Assembly: GCA_963792175.1 (NCBI GenBank)
Contig: CAWBVG010000047.1
Span: 62,001 to 126,000 of the forward strand
Direction: 5' to 3'
Length of the DNA: 64,000 nt
Source of the DNA: CAWBVG01 sp963792175
GTDB taxonomy: Bacteria; Acidobacteriota; Vicinamibacteria; Vicinamibacterales; CAVVIG01
Each line of letters opens with the position of its first letter. Position 1 is the stretch's first letter. The notes beneath the pieces are model-generated. The model was not told the DNA's origin and ran no database searches. It saw nothing but the letters and a program-made list of their open reading frames with translations. Positions 1-9,489 of the stretch are shown here, in pieces. A program made the position numbers and the translations under genes.

Positions 1-1
1 T

Positions 2-889
2 CTGGTCCACATGCCGGCGCACATCTACATGCGAACGGGCGATTACCTCTCAGCTGTCTCGAGCAATGCCAAGGCGGCGGAGGTCGATCGCGCGTACATC
101 GCCGCCAACAAACCAGCCGGCATCTACCCGGCGATGTACTACAACCACAACCTCGACTTCCTGGCATCCGCCGCCATGATGTCGGGACAGTTCGCGACGG
201 CGAAGAAGGCGGCGGACGAGCTGGTCACGAACGTGACGCCTGCGCTCGCGGAGATGGCCATGCTCGAACCATTCGCCGCGAAGACGCTGTTCGTGCTGCT
301 GCGGTTCGCGCGGTGGGACGATGTCCTGAAGTTGCCGGCAGCGGATGCGAAGTTTCCCCTGCTGGTCACGCTTTCGCATTTCGGCCGCGGGATCGCGCAC
401 GCGGCCCGCGGCAATCTTGCCGAGGCCGAGCGAGAGCGCGGGGCCTACGCCGAAGCGCGGAAGGCGATCAAGCCGGAGAGCGACTGGGGGTTCAACAAGG
501 CCAAGAACATGCTCGAGGTCACCGACGCCGTGCTTGACGCGTGGATCGCGCGCGCGCGCCGCGACGAGGCCGCCGCGATCGATGCGTGGCGGATCGCCGT
601 CATCAAGGAAGACATGCTCAATTACAACGAGCCGCCCGATTGGTTCTATCCGTCGCGCGAGTCGCTCGGCGCCGCGCTGCTGCGCGCCAAGCGTTTCCCG
701 CAGGCCGAGCAAGCCTTCCGCGACGACCTCACGCGCAACCCGAAGAACGGCCGATCGCTCTACGGCCTGTGGCAGACGATGCTGGCGTCGCGGAAGACGC
801 TGGAAACGCCGGCGGTCGAGGCGGCGGAGAAGCAGTTCCGCGAGGCCTGGAAGCACGCGGACGTGATGTTGAATATCGAAGAGATGTAA
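2..889 (+). CDS. TPR-repeat protein, C-terminal part (5' truncated)
   Basis: The frame is open from the first bases of the window, so the start lies upstream. The visible ~296 residues open with LVHMPAHIYMRTGDY, which looks like the middle of a longer tetratricopeptide-type protein. Helical pairs follow with A/L/Y spacing, for example the stretch around residues 220-260 with RAKRFPQAEQAF and RNPKNGRSLYGL. No catalytic motif is visible and the role is unknown; scaffolding or protein-protein contact is inferred from the repeat type. It ends with TAA and faces the SRPBCC gene across a short repeat-bearing spacer. Confidence 0.7.
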   Translation: MVHMPAHIYMRTGDYLSAVSSNAKAAEVDRAYIAANKPAGIYPAMYYNHNLDFLASAAMMSGQFATAKKAADELVTNVTPALAEMAMLEPFAAKTLFVLLRFARWDDVLKLPAADAKFPLLVTLSHFGRGIAHAARGNLAEAERERGAYAEARKAIKPESDWGFNKAKNMLEVTDAVLDAWIARARRDEAAAIDAWRIAVIKEDMLNYNEPPDWFYPSRESLGAALLRAKRFPQAEQAFRDDLTRNPKNGRSLYGLWQTMLASRKTLETPAVEAAEKQFREAWKHADVMLNIEEM

Positions 890-900
890 TGACGGCTTTT

Positions 901-955
901 CACGAAGGCTCGAAGCATTTCTTCGTGACCTTCGTATCCTTCGTGTCTTCGTGAT
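901..955. repeat. CTTCGTG-type short repeat between convergent genes
   Basis: The spacer holds four degenerate CTTCGTG/CTTCGTA units after an inverted CACGAAGG. CACGAAG (901-907) can pair with CTTCGTG (921-927), giving a hairpin between two convergent genes, so it could act as a bidirectional terminator. The same word recurs at 5615-5682 and 36621-36672. Confidence 0.7.
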
Positions 956-969
956 AAACCGTCGCTCGG

Positions 970-1580
970 TCAGCGGCGGCGGCGTTTCGCGCGCATCATC
1001 AGATACGCGAGGCCCGCACCGACCGCGGCGGCGCCGGCGATGAGGGCAACGCCCGCATACGTGACCGGCCCTGGCGGCGGCGGCACGCTGACGCGGGCAG
1101 CGTCGGAGGATGCGCGGCGCCGCAGCAGCTCGAGCTTCAGGCTCTCTTCGCCCTGCGCCATCGCCCAGCGGTGATTCGCCTCGAACAGCGGCTTCAGCAG
1201 AAACGACAGATTGCGGAGGAGCGGCTTCTCCGCGCGGAGCCGCCAGTCGTAGGTCACGTCGACGGCACGGTCCATCCTGCTCGAAGGTCCAGACGCCGCG
1301 TCCCTCGAACCCGCCGCTCGCCACGATCGTGAAGCCGTGCGGATAGCGCGATTCGACGATCTCCGATTCCCAGAGAATCGTGTACGGGAGCCAGCCTTTC
1401 GTATGGAACCGCACGCGCCGGCCCAGACCGCGCGCGTCCGGCGGCCGCATCTCGACGACGTCGAGATAGACCGACGGCCACCACCGCACGAAGGCCAGCG
1501 GGTCGGCCAGGATGTCGGCCACCTCGCCGCACGTTCCCTCGACGCGCCAGCTGCGAGACGAACTGGTACTGGTTGCTCAC
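970..1580 (-). CDS. SRPBCC (START/Bet v1-like) family protein, frameshifted
   Basis: Three frames together give one SRPBCC-type protein of ~200 residues. The GTG start at 1580 gives SNQYQFVS, then WRVEG..CGEVADILADPLAFVRWWPSVY, then the WTFEQDGP segment, then VDVTYDWRLRAEKPLLRNLSFLLKP. The end is a membrane segment (VTYAGVALIAGAAAVGAGLAYLMM) with a basic tail. SRPBCC domains bind hydrophobic ligands in a deep pocket; the ligand here is unknown. The start lies four bases after the stop of the M16 gene upstream, so it is probably co-translated. Two frameshifts, near 1545 and 1270, break it; the conserved sequence on each side suggests sequence error. Confidence 0.65.
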
Positions 1581-1584
1581 CCGA

Positions 1585-2986
1585 CTACTGCGGCGCCGAC
1601 GTCTTTTTTCCTTCGACGTCGAAGAACGTGATGTCCTTGAACCCGGAGAGCTGATCTTTCACCTTCGCATAGTCGCCGACGACGACGATGACCGAGTTCT
1701 CGGAGCCGAGCAGCGCATTGGCGCCGCTCTTGATCTGCTCCGGCGTGAGGGCGGAAATCTTGCCCACGAACGTCTCGGGATAGTCCTTGGGCAGGCCGAA
1801 GACATACACCGTATTCAAGACCTGCGCGAGACCGCCCTGGGTCGCGGTCTGAATCGGGAAGATGCCGCGCAGGTATGACTTGGCGCCCTGCAGCTCCGCC
1901 CCGCTGCTGCCTTCCGCCCGCAGCTTGTCGATTTCCTTGAACACTTCTGTCGAGCGTTGCCCCGGTCACGTCGTTGCGCACGTCCGCGGCAAATCGATAG
2001 AAGCCTGCGTCGGCGAAGCCGGTCATGATGGAGGCCGGCGAGTAGGTGTAGCCCTTCTCTTCGCGGATGTTCCGCACGATGCGCGAGTTGAACGCGCCGC
2101 CGTAGACCGTGTTGGCGAGCGTCAGCTCGTACCAGCGCGGATCGCCGCGCTTGATCGCGACGTTGCCGAGCGAGATCGACGACTGCACGCTGTTGGGGCG
2201 CTGGACGAAATAGAGGCGCCGGCCCGAGAGCGCCGGTATGGCGGTAAACGACGGCTTGGGGACATCGCCTCGTCCCCACCCGCCGAAGCTCTTCTCGACC
2301 GCGGCGAACGTCGCGGCCGGATCGACGTCACCGACCACCAGCAGAAACGCGTTGTTCGGCTTGTAGTGCGCGGCATGAAACGCGGCGACCTTCGGGCGAT
2401 CGAGCAGCTTCAGCGAGGCTTCCGTCTCGGCGGTGCGCGCGTACGGGTGATCGCCGAACAGCGCCTGCCGGAACGTGCGGTTCGCGAGCGCCTGCGGCGA
2501 TGCCTTCTGCTGCTGAACGCCCTGCAGGTGCTGCTGTTTCAGAATCGCGAGCTCGTCCTCCGGCAAGGTCGGGTTCATCGCGACGTCGGCGACGAGATCG
2601 ATCAGCCGCGGCGCGAACTCGGCGAGGCCACGCGCCGAGACCGTCGTGAAGTCCTGAGACGCCGCGGCGGTGACCGAGCCGCCCATCCCGAACGCATCCC
2701 GGCGGATCTGGCGGCTGTTCTTCGTCTTCGTCCCCTCCTGGATCAGGTCCGCGGTCATCGCCGCGAGCCCGGTCTGATCGGCCGGATCGCTCGAGTAACC
2801 GGACAGGACGCTGAGGAGGACGGACACCTTGGGCACCGCCGTCTGGCGCGTGACGATGACGCGAAGCCCGTTGGGCAGCGTCCGCTCCTGCCGCGGCGCC
2901 AGCTGAAACGGGCGCTCGGGTCCGACAGCCGGGCGCTCGCTCTGGGCGCTCGCCGTGAGCGCGAAACCAAGCGCGAGCAGCCGCAC
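1585..2986 (-). CDS. M16 (insulinase-family) peptidase subunit lacking the zinc motif, frameshifted
   Basis: This is the ~465-residue two-domain M16 fold. LPNGLRVIVTRQ opens the first domain, and the second carries GNVAIKRGDP, NTVYGGAFNSRIVRNIREEKGYTYS and ends DITFFDVEGKK. Where active members have HxxEH this one reads TGLAAMTADLIQEG, so it should be non-catalytic and pair with the HxxEH subunit encoded just upstream. A signal peptide (VRLLALGFALTASAQ) supports the GTG at 2986 as start; an ATG at 3034 would translate a tandem repeat. One frameshift near 1945, after TGATLDRS, separates the last ~110 residues. Confidence 0.8.
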
Positions 2987-3052
2987 AGCACCGGACACTA
3001 GCACCCAGGCACTAGCACCCGAGACAAAGCACACAGCACCAGGCTACACGCT
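2987..3052. repeat. CTAGCACCC direct repeat in the M16 spacer
   Basis: CACTAGCACCC occurs twice (2996-3006 and 3010-3020), with further GCACC words around it. The stretch fills the gap between the two M16 genes and inflates the apparent reading frame of the downstream one. Confidence 0.6.
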
Positions 3053-4433
3053 TCACTTCGCACCCCCTTCGGGCCGCCGATCGATCGAAGTGCGGTTGGA
3101 TGGAACGAGGTATTTCTTCGCCGCTGCCTGCACCTCCGCGGTCGTGACCTTCTCCAGGTCGGCGAGGATGGTGTTGATGCGGTTCGGGTCGTCGTCGTAG
3201 AGCGCGAGCGCCGCGAGCAGATCCGCGCGGCCGAATCCGGACTGGCTCTCGAGCCCCTCGAGAAACGACGATTTGAAGTTCACCTTCGCCTGCCTCAGCT
3301 CCTCTTCCGTAATCCCGTGCTCCTGAACGGCCGCAATCACTTTGTCCACGACCTTCAGCACGTCCTCGCCCTTCAGATCCGGACGGTAGTCCACCCGGAA
3401 GGTGTAGAGCATCGGGCCGTTGTAGTCGAAGTTGTTGCCGAGCCCGTAGTTGAATCCGCCCGAGACGTTTGAAGCGACCTGGTTCTCCTTGATGAGCGCC
3501 TGATACAGCTTCGCGCTCTCGTCGCTGACCAGCAGCGGGTCGAGAAGGGTCAGCGCGAAGAATTCGCGCGTCATCCGCTGCGGCAGGTGATAGCCGAACG
3601 CCAGCGCCGGCGTGCGTGCGAGCTTGTCGCTTTCCGAGAACGTCTTCTCCGCGGTCTGCGGCGGCTCGGCGATATCGGGACGCGGCGGCAGCGGGCGCGA
3701 GGGAATCGCGCCGAAATGTTTCTCCGCCAGCTTCATCACTTCGTCCGGCGTCGTGTCGCCCGCCACCACCAGCACGGCGTTGTTCGGCGCGTAATAGGTG
3801 TCGAAGAACTTCTTGACGTCCTCCGCGTTCGCCGCCTGCAGATCCGAGAGGTCGCCGTAGAAGTTGTGGGCGTTGTACCAGTTGGTGTTGGCCTTCTGAG
3901 GCAGGCCGAGCCATTCGAAGGCGCCGTAGGGCTGGTTCAACACGTTGACGCGCACCTCTTCGCTGACGACGTCCTGCTGGTTCTTCAGGTTTTCTGGGCG
4001 TGAGCTTCAGCGAGCGCATCCGATCCGCTTCGAGCCACAAGGCCAGTTCGAGCGCGTTCGACGGCATCACCTCGAAGTAATTCGTGTGATCGAATCGCGT
4101 CGATCCGTTCAAGAAGCCGCCGTTCTCGTTGACGATGCGCACGTGCTCGAACTTGCCGACGTGCTCCGAGCCCTGGAACATCAGGTGCTCGAACAGGTGC
4201 GCGAACCCGGTGCGCTCGCGTGGTTCGATGCGAAATCCGATGCGGTACATGACCTCGACGACCACGACCGGCGCCGCGTGGTTCTCGCTGATCACCACAC
4301 GCAGGCCGTTCGGCAGCTTGCGGTAGACGACCGGCACCGTGAAGGTGGCGGCGGTCGTCGAACGCGGCGCCTGCGCGGACGGCGACGCCGTCGTGAGCGC
4401 GGCCAGGCAGACGAAGATGAGAATCGTGCGCAT
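3053..4433 (-). CDS. M16 zinc metallopeptidase (HxxEH), secreted, frameshifted
   Basis: This is the catalytic partner of an M16 pair, ~460 residues. Signal peptide MRTILIFVCLAALTTASPSAQ is followed by KLPNGLRVVISENHAAPVV and the zinc motif HLFEHLMF; the downstream glutamate ligand lies in the SNALELALWLEADRM region. The second M16 domain contains AFGYHLPQRMTREFFALTLLDPLL. Family members cleave peptides in the periplasm or outer membrane space. Start ATG 4433 was chosen because it begins the signal peptide; ATG 4451 adds six residues. One extra base near 3995, in the run after KLTP, shifts the frame. It is followed at once by its inactive partner. Confidence 0.82.
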
Positions 4434-4464
4434 AGAGCGTGACTTTAGCATAGGGATTTGGACG

Positions 4465-4521
4465 AGATTGCAGGCTGGCAGGATTGCGGAATCGCAGGAT
4501 TGGAATTGCGGATTTCAGACT
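4465..4521. repeat. ATTGCGGA/GCAGGATT short repeats
   Basis: Irregular repeats of GATTGC, GCAGGATT and ATTGCGGA fill the gap between the mscS-type gene end and the M16 gene start. A similar stretch lies at 43479-43505. Confidence 0.5.
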
Positions 4522-4527
4522 GTCCGT

Positions 4528-5592
4528 TCATCCCGAATACGGACGGATCCCGCGCGCGACGAACACCCCCATCAATCGCCGCCGCAGCTCGTTGGCGATC
4601 CGGCCCTGGTTGAGCGGCTGCGTCTTGAACTTCACGCGGACGGTCGCGGCGCCGTCGGCCAGCGATTCGATGCCAATGATGTCGAGCGGCGCCAGGACGA
4701 GAGGCCCCCACACCGGGTCTTTCTCCATCGAGATGCCGACCTCCCTGATGGTCCCCAGCACGCGATCGATGTTTTCGTTGTAGGCCACCCGCATGTCGAC
4801 GACCGCGTAGGCAAACTGCTTGCTGAGGTTTGCGAGGGCCGTGATGGTGCCGTTCGGAAAGACCTGGACCGCGCCCTCGACGTCCCGGAGCACGATGGTG
4901 CGCAGGTTGATCTGTTCGATGCTGCCGGCGACGCCATTGATGCGAGCCAGATCGCCGACGCGGACCTGGTCCTCGAGGATCAGAAAGAAGCCGGAGATGA
5001 CGTCGCGCACCAGGTTCTGCGCGCCGAAGCCGATGGCCAGGCCGGCGATGCCGGCGCCGGTCAGGATCGGCACGACGTCGATGGTCAGCTCGCGCATCAC
5101 CATCAGAATCCCGACGAACACGACCGTGACCGTGACCAGGCTGGTCAGGATGCCGCTGAGCGTGGCGGCACGCCGCTGCCATTCGAGGTCGGTCGTCGCG
5201 TGTCGCCGGGCGAGCTTGAACTGCAGGTGCTCGATCGCCAGGTTGGCCGCGCGCACGACGATGAAGGCGCCGACGAGGATGATGGCCACGTTGACGCCGT
5301 GCGTCACGGCCCAATGCAGGAGATCGCGCGGATGCCAGGCCGCCTCGGAATATCCGAGACGCTCGAAGGCGAGTGAGATGCTTGCGATCGCGGCGACGCC
5401 GTAGGCGAGGAACGTCAGCGCCCGAATCAGCTGCTGCGCGCGGGCATGAACCGCCGTGCGGTTTTCGGAGCCGACGATCTCGAGCGCGCCGAGCAGCCGA
5501 TGGACGACCGCGTGCGCGATCCGGACCGCCACGGCGGCGACGACGAACGCAAGGACGACGACACCAATCGTGGTGTAGCTGAGCGCGGGCAT
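4528..5592 (-). CDS. Small-conductance mechanosensitive channel, MscS family
   Basis: This intact 354-residue protein has four to five hydrophobic segments (about 7-25, 55-75, 95-117, 145-165 and the pore helix). The pore helix GAGIAGLAIGFGAQNLVRDVISG is the MscS TM3 signature, with glycine/alanine packing and the QNLV..SG turn. The beta domain follows with FFLILEDQVRVGDLARINGVAGSIEQINLRTIVLRD and PNGTI. The C-terminal alpha/beta cage ends RPYSG. MscS channels release solutes on osmotic downshock from the inner membrane. It reads leftward, with an M16 gene downstream and pyruvate kinase upstream. Confidence 0.93.
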   Translation of the reverse strand: MPALSYTTIGVVVLAFVVAAVAVRIAHAVVHRLLGALEIVGSENRTAVHARAQQLIRALTFLAYGVAAIASISLAFERLGYSEAAWHPRDLLHWAVTHGVNVAIILVGAFIVVRAANLAIEHLQFKLARRHATTDLEWQRRAATLSGILTSLVTVTVVFVGILMVMRELTIDVVPILTGAGIAGLAIGFGAQNLVRDVISGFFLILEDQVRVGDLARINGVAGSIEQINLRTIVLRDVEGAVQVFPNGTITALANLSKQFAYAVVDMRVAYNENIDRVLGTIREVGISMEKDPVWGPLVLAPLDIIGIESLADGAATVRVKFKTQPLNQGRIANELRRRLMGVFVARGIRPYSG

Positions 5593-5614
5593 CTAGAGGT
5601 TGGCCGCATCGCCA

Positions 5615-5682
5615 CGAACGCAGGAACCCACGAAACAACATCGATCGTTTTCGTGTCTTCGCGTCTTCGTGGGTGACTTCGA
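5615..5682. repeat. CTTCGTG-type repeat with inverted arm
   Basis: CCACGAAC and ACCCACGAAAC are followed by CGTGTCTTCGCGTCTTCGTGGGTG. ACCCACGAA pairs with TTCGTGGGT, forming a hairpin in the spacer between pyk and the MscS gene. This is the same word family as at 901-955 and 36621-36672. Confidence 0.65.
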
Positions 5683-5704
5683 TCGGTTCAGGATCATCGT
5701 CGCC

Positions 5705-7120
5705 TTACAACCTCAGGATCTTAAGGTAGTTCGCGTCGCTGCGCGTCAAGTCGGCGCTGATGCTGACGAAGACGACCGGCCCGCCGGCCGGCACGTCGCC
5801 GCGCTCGACGAGCTGCACGCCGACGCGCGCGCTCGCCTCCTCGAGGTTCTCGCCGAGCTCGATGCACAGCGGTACCACGCCCCAGTAGAGCGCCAGCCGC
5901 CGCGCCGTGTCGCCTCGTTCGGTGGCCGCGATGATTGGGGCGTGCGGCCGGAGGGCCGACAGCCGGCGTGCCGTGGTGCCGCCGCGCGTCACCGCGACAA
6001 TCGCCTGCGCTTCACCGCGGTTGGCCAGAATGAGCGCCGCTTCGCACAGCGCCTGGGCGTGATCGTGGTGCCGCGAGTCGGACATCCGCCGTGCGGTTTC
6101 CACACGCGGGATGAGCTCCGCATCGCGAATGATCGCGTCGAGCGTCTGCACCGCGCGCGCCGGATACGCACCGGCCGCCGTTTCGCCGGCCAGCATGATC
6201 GCGTCCACGCCATCGTCCACGGCATTGGCGGCGTCGTTGACTTCGGCGCGTGTCGGCCGCGGTTCGACGGTCATCGACTCGAGCACCTGAGTGGCGACGA
6301 TCACCGGGATGCCGTGGCGCCTGGCGCGCTGGGTAATGTCCTTCTGCACGCGCGGCACGCGCTCGAGCGGCATCTCGAGCCCGAGATCCCCACGGGCCAC
6401 CATCACCGCGTCGCTGACGTCGAAGATCTCGTCGAGGTGGTCCAGCGCCTGCGGCCGCTCGAGTTTCGCGACCAGCGGGACGTCCGCGGCGTGCGCGTCG
6501 GCGAGCAACTGGCGCGCCTGGCGGATGTCGGCGGCGCTCTGCACGAAGCTGAGCGCGATCATGTCGACGCCCAGACTGAGCCCGAACTGCAAATCCTCGA
6601 TGTCCTTCGGCGTAATCGCAGACGTCGGCAGCGGGACACCCGGCGCGTTGATCCCTTTGTGCTCGCCGATCTCGCCGCCTTCGACGACGGTCGTCTCGAT
6701 CCGAGTGCCGTCGGCGCAGTCGCAACGCAACTCGACGCTGCCGTCCGCGAGCAGCAGCCGATCGCCGGGGCGGACCGCGCGCGCGAGCGCCGCGAACGAC
6801 GTCGAGATATGCCCGGGCCGGCCGGGGAAGTCGCCGGTCTCGATCACCAGGCCTTCACCCGGCTTCACCCGAATCGGCCGTCCGCCTTCGAGCGTCCCGG
6901 TGCGAATCTTGGGACCGCCGAGGTCCTGGAGCACCCCGACCTCGCGCCGGGCGCGTTGCGCCGCCGCGCGGATGCGGGAGAACGTCGCAGCCTGCGACTC
7001 GTGCGTGCCATGGGAAAAATTGAGCCGGAAGACATCGGTGCCGGCGGCCATCAGCGCGTCGAGCATGTCCTCCGAATCCGAAGCGGGTCCGACGGTCGCG
7101 ATGATCTTGGTGTGGCGCAT
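5705..7120 (-). CDS. pyk: Pyruvate kinase
   Basis: This is an intact 471-residue enzyme converting phosphoenolpyruvate and ADP to pyruvate and ATP, the last step of glycolysis. The N-terminus MRHTKIIATVGPASDS and FRLNFSHGTH are typical. The active-site signature VAKLERPQALDHL holds the catalytic lysine, followed by MVARGDLGLEMP (Mg/K site) and TQVLESM. The C-terminal regulatory-type domain (VTRGGTTARRLSALRPHAPIIA) is present and the length is normal. ATG 7120 starts the conserved N-terminus; no ribosome-binding site is obvious. Confidence 0.97.
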   Translation of the reverse strand: MRHTKIIATVGPASDSEDMLDALMAAGTDVFRLNFSHGTHESQAATFSRIRAAAQRARREVGVLQDLGGPKIRTGTLEGGRPIRVKPGEGLVIETGDFPGRPGHISTSFAALARAVRPGDRLLLADGSVELRCDCADGTRIETTVVEGGEIGEHKGINAPGVPLPTSAITPKDIEDLQFGLSLGVDMIALSFVQSAADIRQARQLLADAHAADVPLVAKLERPQALDHLDEIFDVSDAVMVARGDLGLEMPLERVPRVQKDITQRARRHGIPVIVATQVLESMTVEPRPTRAEVNDAANAVDDGVDAIMLAGETAAGAYPARAVQTLDAIIRDAELIPRVETARRMSDSRHHDHAQALCEAALILANRGEAQAIVAVTRGGTTARRLSALRPHAPIIAATERGDTARRLALYWGVVPLCIELGENLEEASARVGVQLVERGDVPAGGPVVFVSISADLTRSDANYLKILRL

Positions 7121-7144
7121 TCAAAAGTGTCAGGTTCGGGAGTT

Positions 7145-7210
7145 CTAGGGATTCGGGACTCGGGACTCGGCAGCTCGAACATCAGAACCTCGAATCCCGA
7201 GTACCGACTA
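7145..7210. repeat. GGGACTC heptad repeat with inverted arm
   Basis: ATTCGGGACTCGGGACTCGG (7151-7170) contains two tandem GGGACTC heptads. Its near-complement, CGAATCCCGAGTACC, follows at 7191-7205. The stretch lies between the divergent pyk and O-methyltransferase genes and can fold into a stem. Confidence 0.6.
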
Positions 7211-7214
7211 GAAT
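7209..7214 (+). promoter_or_regulatory. -10 box TAGAAT, probable leaderless start
   Basis: TAGAAT lies seven bases before ATG 7222 and no ribosome-binding site precedes the start, so transcription would begin at or next to the start codon. Confidence 0.5.
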
Positions 7215-7221
7215 ACCCGCG

Positions 7222-7902
7222 ATGGGTCTGATCGTCCCGGATGCAATTGAGGGGTATCTCGCGACACTCAACCGCGTCGGCGATGACGTGCTCGATCGCA
7301 TCGCGCGAGACAACGAGTCGCGAGGGCTGCCGCTGGTTGATGCCGAGGTAGGCGCGCTGCTCCGCGTGCTCGCGACCGCAATCGGCGCGCGGCGGATTCT
7401 GGAAATCGGCACGGCGATCGGCTATTCGGGCATCTGGCTTGCCGGCGCGCTGCCGCCGGATGGGATGCTGATCACGCTCGAGCTGGACGAGACACGAGCC
7501 AGGGAAGCGCGCGAGAACTTTGGCCGCGCGGGGCTTGCCGATCGGACCAGCGTCATCGTCGGAGACGCGCAGCTGAAAATCTCCAAAGTGGCGGGGCCGT
7601 TCGATGTGATCTTTCAGGACGGCGCCAAACAGCTGTACGTGCCGCTGCTCGACCGGTTGGTCGCCCTGCTACGGCCTCGAGGCCTGCTGATCACCGACAA
7701 CGTGCTGTGGGATGGCAAGGTGGTGCCCGGGTTCAGCGCTGATCCCGACCACACCCCCGAAGAGACACGCGCGATTGCGGAGTACAACGAGCGGCTGTCG
7801 GTTCATCCGCAGCTGCAGACGGCGATCGTCCCGCTGCGCGACGGCGTCTCGATCTCGGTCAAGAAAGAGTCGGGGCTGGGGGCTAGGGCTGCTAGCTGTT
7901 AG
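7222..7902 (+). CDS. SAM-dependent O-methyltransferase (class I, catechol-type)
   Basis: This 226-residue enzyme of the Methyltransf_3 family transfers methyl from SAM to a hydroxyl; the substrate is unknown. The SAM loop is RILEIGTAIGYSGIWLA, followed by the acidic strand LITLELDE. FDVIFQDGAKQLYVPLLDRL gives the metal-binding aspartate, and LLITDNVLWDGKV the DN pair. The core ends at SISVKKES; the last ten residues (GLGARAASC) are translated from the GGGGCTA repeat, which also provides the stop. It is the first gene of a rightward run. Confidence 0.88.
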   Translation: MGLIVPDAIEGYLATLNRVGDDVLDRIARDNESRGLPLVDAEVGALLRVLATAIGARRILEIGTAIGYSGIWLAGALPPDGMLITLELDETRAREARENFGRAGLADRTSVIVGDAQLKISKVAGPFDVIFQDGAKQLYVPLLDRLVALLRPRGLLITDNVLWDGKVVPGFSADPDHTPEETRAIAEYNERLSVHPQLQTAIVPLRDGVSISVKKESGLGARAASC

Positions 7903-7956
7903 CTCGTCGGGGCTAGGGGCTAGGGGCTAGCTGGAAACTATGGGGGCTAGGGGCTG
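7872..7956. repeat. GGGGCTA heptad tandem repeat
   Basis: At least seven copies of GGGGCTA or close variants (GGGGCTG, AGGGCTG) occur here, most densely at 7909-7930 and 7943-7956. They overlap the 3' end of the methyltransferase and abut the start of the next small gene. Further copies are at 36581-36600 and 40560-40585. Confidence 0.8.
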
Positions 7957-8124
7957 ATGAAGATTGATGTGTGGTTGCAGAGTGCTGTCGCCGATGCCGA
8001 GCGGCGCGGGTTGCCCGAGTTGAAACCGCTGCTCGAGGCGCTTGCGAAGACGGTCGCCGCGGTCCGTGCCGCCGACTTCAACGTCAACGCGTCGTCCGAC
8101 GCGCAGCCAGGCCACGAGTCCTGA
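7957..8124 (+). CDS. 55-residue conserved-looking protein upstream of amidase
   Basis: ATG 7957 opens a 55-codon frame: MKIDVWLQSAVADAERRG, LPELKPLLEALAKTVAAV, RAADFNVNASSDAQPGHES. Its TGA overlaps the amidase ATG (TGATG), so the two are translationally coupled. Two predicted amphipathic helices and no signal peptide suggest a small soluble partner, by analogy to the small subunits (GatC-, AtzG-like) that precede some amidases; that analogy is inference. I do not recognise the family. Codon use (G/C at third positions) matches its neighbours and supports a real gene. Confidence 0.65.
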   Translation: MKIDVWLQSAVADAERRGLPELKPLLEALAKTVAAVRAADFNVNASSDAQPGHES

Positions 8125-9489
8125 TGACCATCGAGGAATTCGGCCGTCGGTTCCGCGCGCGCGAAGTCACGTCCGCGCAGGTCACCGAGGCGTGTCTTCA
8201 GCGGATCGAAGCGGACAACCCGCGACTGAACGCCTTCATCCTGGTCATGGCGGACGACGCGCGGCAGCAGGCGCGCGACGCCGACCGTCAGCTCGCCGCC
8301 GGCACACGATCTCGGGCCGCTGCACGGCGTGCCGATTTCGGTGAAGGATCTCTACGACATCCGCGGCACAGCGACGACCGCGGCATCACGGGTGCGTGAG
8401 GGCCACGTCGCCCGGCGCGACGCGCCCACCATCGCCCATCTGCGGCAGGCCGGCGCGGTCTTCGTCGGCAAGACCAACCTTCACGAGTTTGCGTTCGGCA
8501 CGACGAACGAGGATTCGGCATTCGGTCCGGCGCGCAATCCTCTCGATCCGGCGCGCTCGCCTGGCGGCTCGAGCGGAGGTTCGGCGGCGAGCGTGGCCGC
8601 GGGTATGGCGCTTGCCACGCTCGGCACCTGCACTGGCGGATCGATTCGCATCCCCGCGGCCGCCTGCGGCATCGTCGGACTGAAACCGTCGTACGGTGAA
8701 GTCTCGACGGAAGGGATCGTTCCCTTATCGCGTACCTTCGATCACGCTGGACCGCTCGCCCAGACGGCGGCGGACGCTTGCCTCGTGTATCACGCGCTGC
8801 TTGGCGACGCCGGCGCGGTGCCGCCGGCGCCGATGCCGGTCAAGGGGATGCGGCTGGCGGTGCCGCGCCGCTACTTCTGCGATCTGCTGGACGACGAGGT
8901 GCGGGCGCGCTTCGAAGAAGCGTTGAGTCGTCTGCGGGACGCCGGCGCGCACGTCGCCGACGTCGATCTGCGTCATGCCGGCGACATCGCCGCGATCTAT
9001 CTGCTCATCGTGCTGGCGGACGCGGCCGAATACCACGCGGCCACGCTGGAGACGATGCCCGATCGGTATACCCCGCCCGTGCGGCTGCGATTGGAAATGG
9101 GACAGTACGTGCTCGCGGAAGACTACGTGCGGGCGCTCGCCGGACGCGACGTCCTTCGCCGCGAGGTCGACGCGGCGCTCGCCCAGCACGATGCGCTCGT
9201 GCTGCCGACGCTGCCGATTCCGGCGCCCCCCATCGGCGCGACAACCGTCAAAGTGGGAACGGCGACCGAGCCGGTGCGGAACGTCATGCTCCGGCTCACA
9301 CAGCTCTTCAACATCACGGGCCACCCGGCGATCTCATTGCCAGACGGCCATACGGCATCCGGGCTGCCGTGCGGTCTTCAGCTCGTCGGGTGCCGCGGGC
9401 AGACGGATGTGCTCCTGCGCGTGGCGCTCGGCTGCGAGCGTTACGCGATGAGCGGTTCGTCGCCGCGCTCGGGACGCGTCGGCGGCTGA
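8124..9489 (+). CDS. Amidase-signature hydrolase (GatA/AtzE-like), frameshifted
   Basis: This ~454-residue amidase-signature enzyme uses a Ser-cisSer-Lys triad. The lysine is in GVPISVKDLYDIRG, and the Gly/Ser-rich block SPGGSSGGSAASVAAGMALATLGTCTGGSIRIPA carries the two serines. The C-terminal half includes LPTLPIPAPPIGATT and NITGHPAISLP. It hydrolyses an amide; the substrate is unknown. It starts at ATG 8124, overlapping the preceding 55-residue gene. A single extra A near 8302 (GGCACACGAT) shifts the frame after ADRQLAAG; removing it restores HDLGPLHGVPIS, so a base error is likely. Confidence 0.87.

Noticed and set aside
50..1522. Minus-strand frame of 490 codons across the first gene
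   Set aside because: Only the part near 1275-1522 is coding (middle of the SRPBCC protein). The remainder is antisense of the TPR gene.
1862..3001. 379-codon plus-strand frame
   Set aside because: Antisense to the M16 gene; composition RRR/DD/HH-rich, no recognisable domain.
3001..3034. ATG 3034 as start of the inactive M16 gene
   Set aside because: The extra residues (CFVSGASAWVLVSGA) are translated from the CTAGCACCC repeat; the signal peptide begins at GTG 2986.
7872..7956. CRISPR array
   Set aside because: Repeats are 7 bases without spacers, and no cas genes are present.
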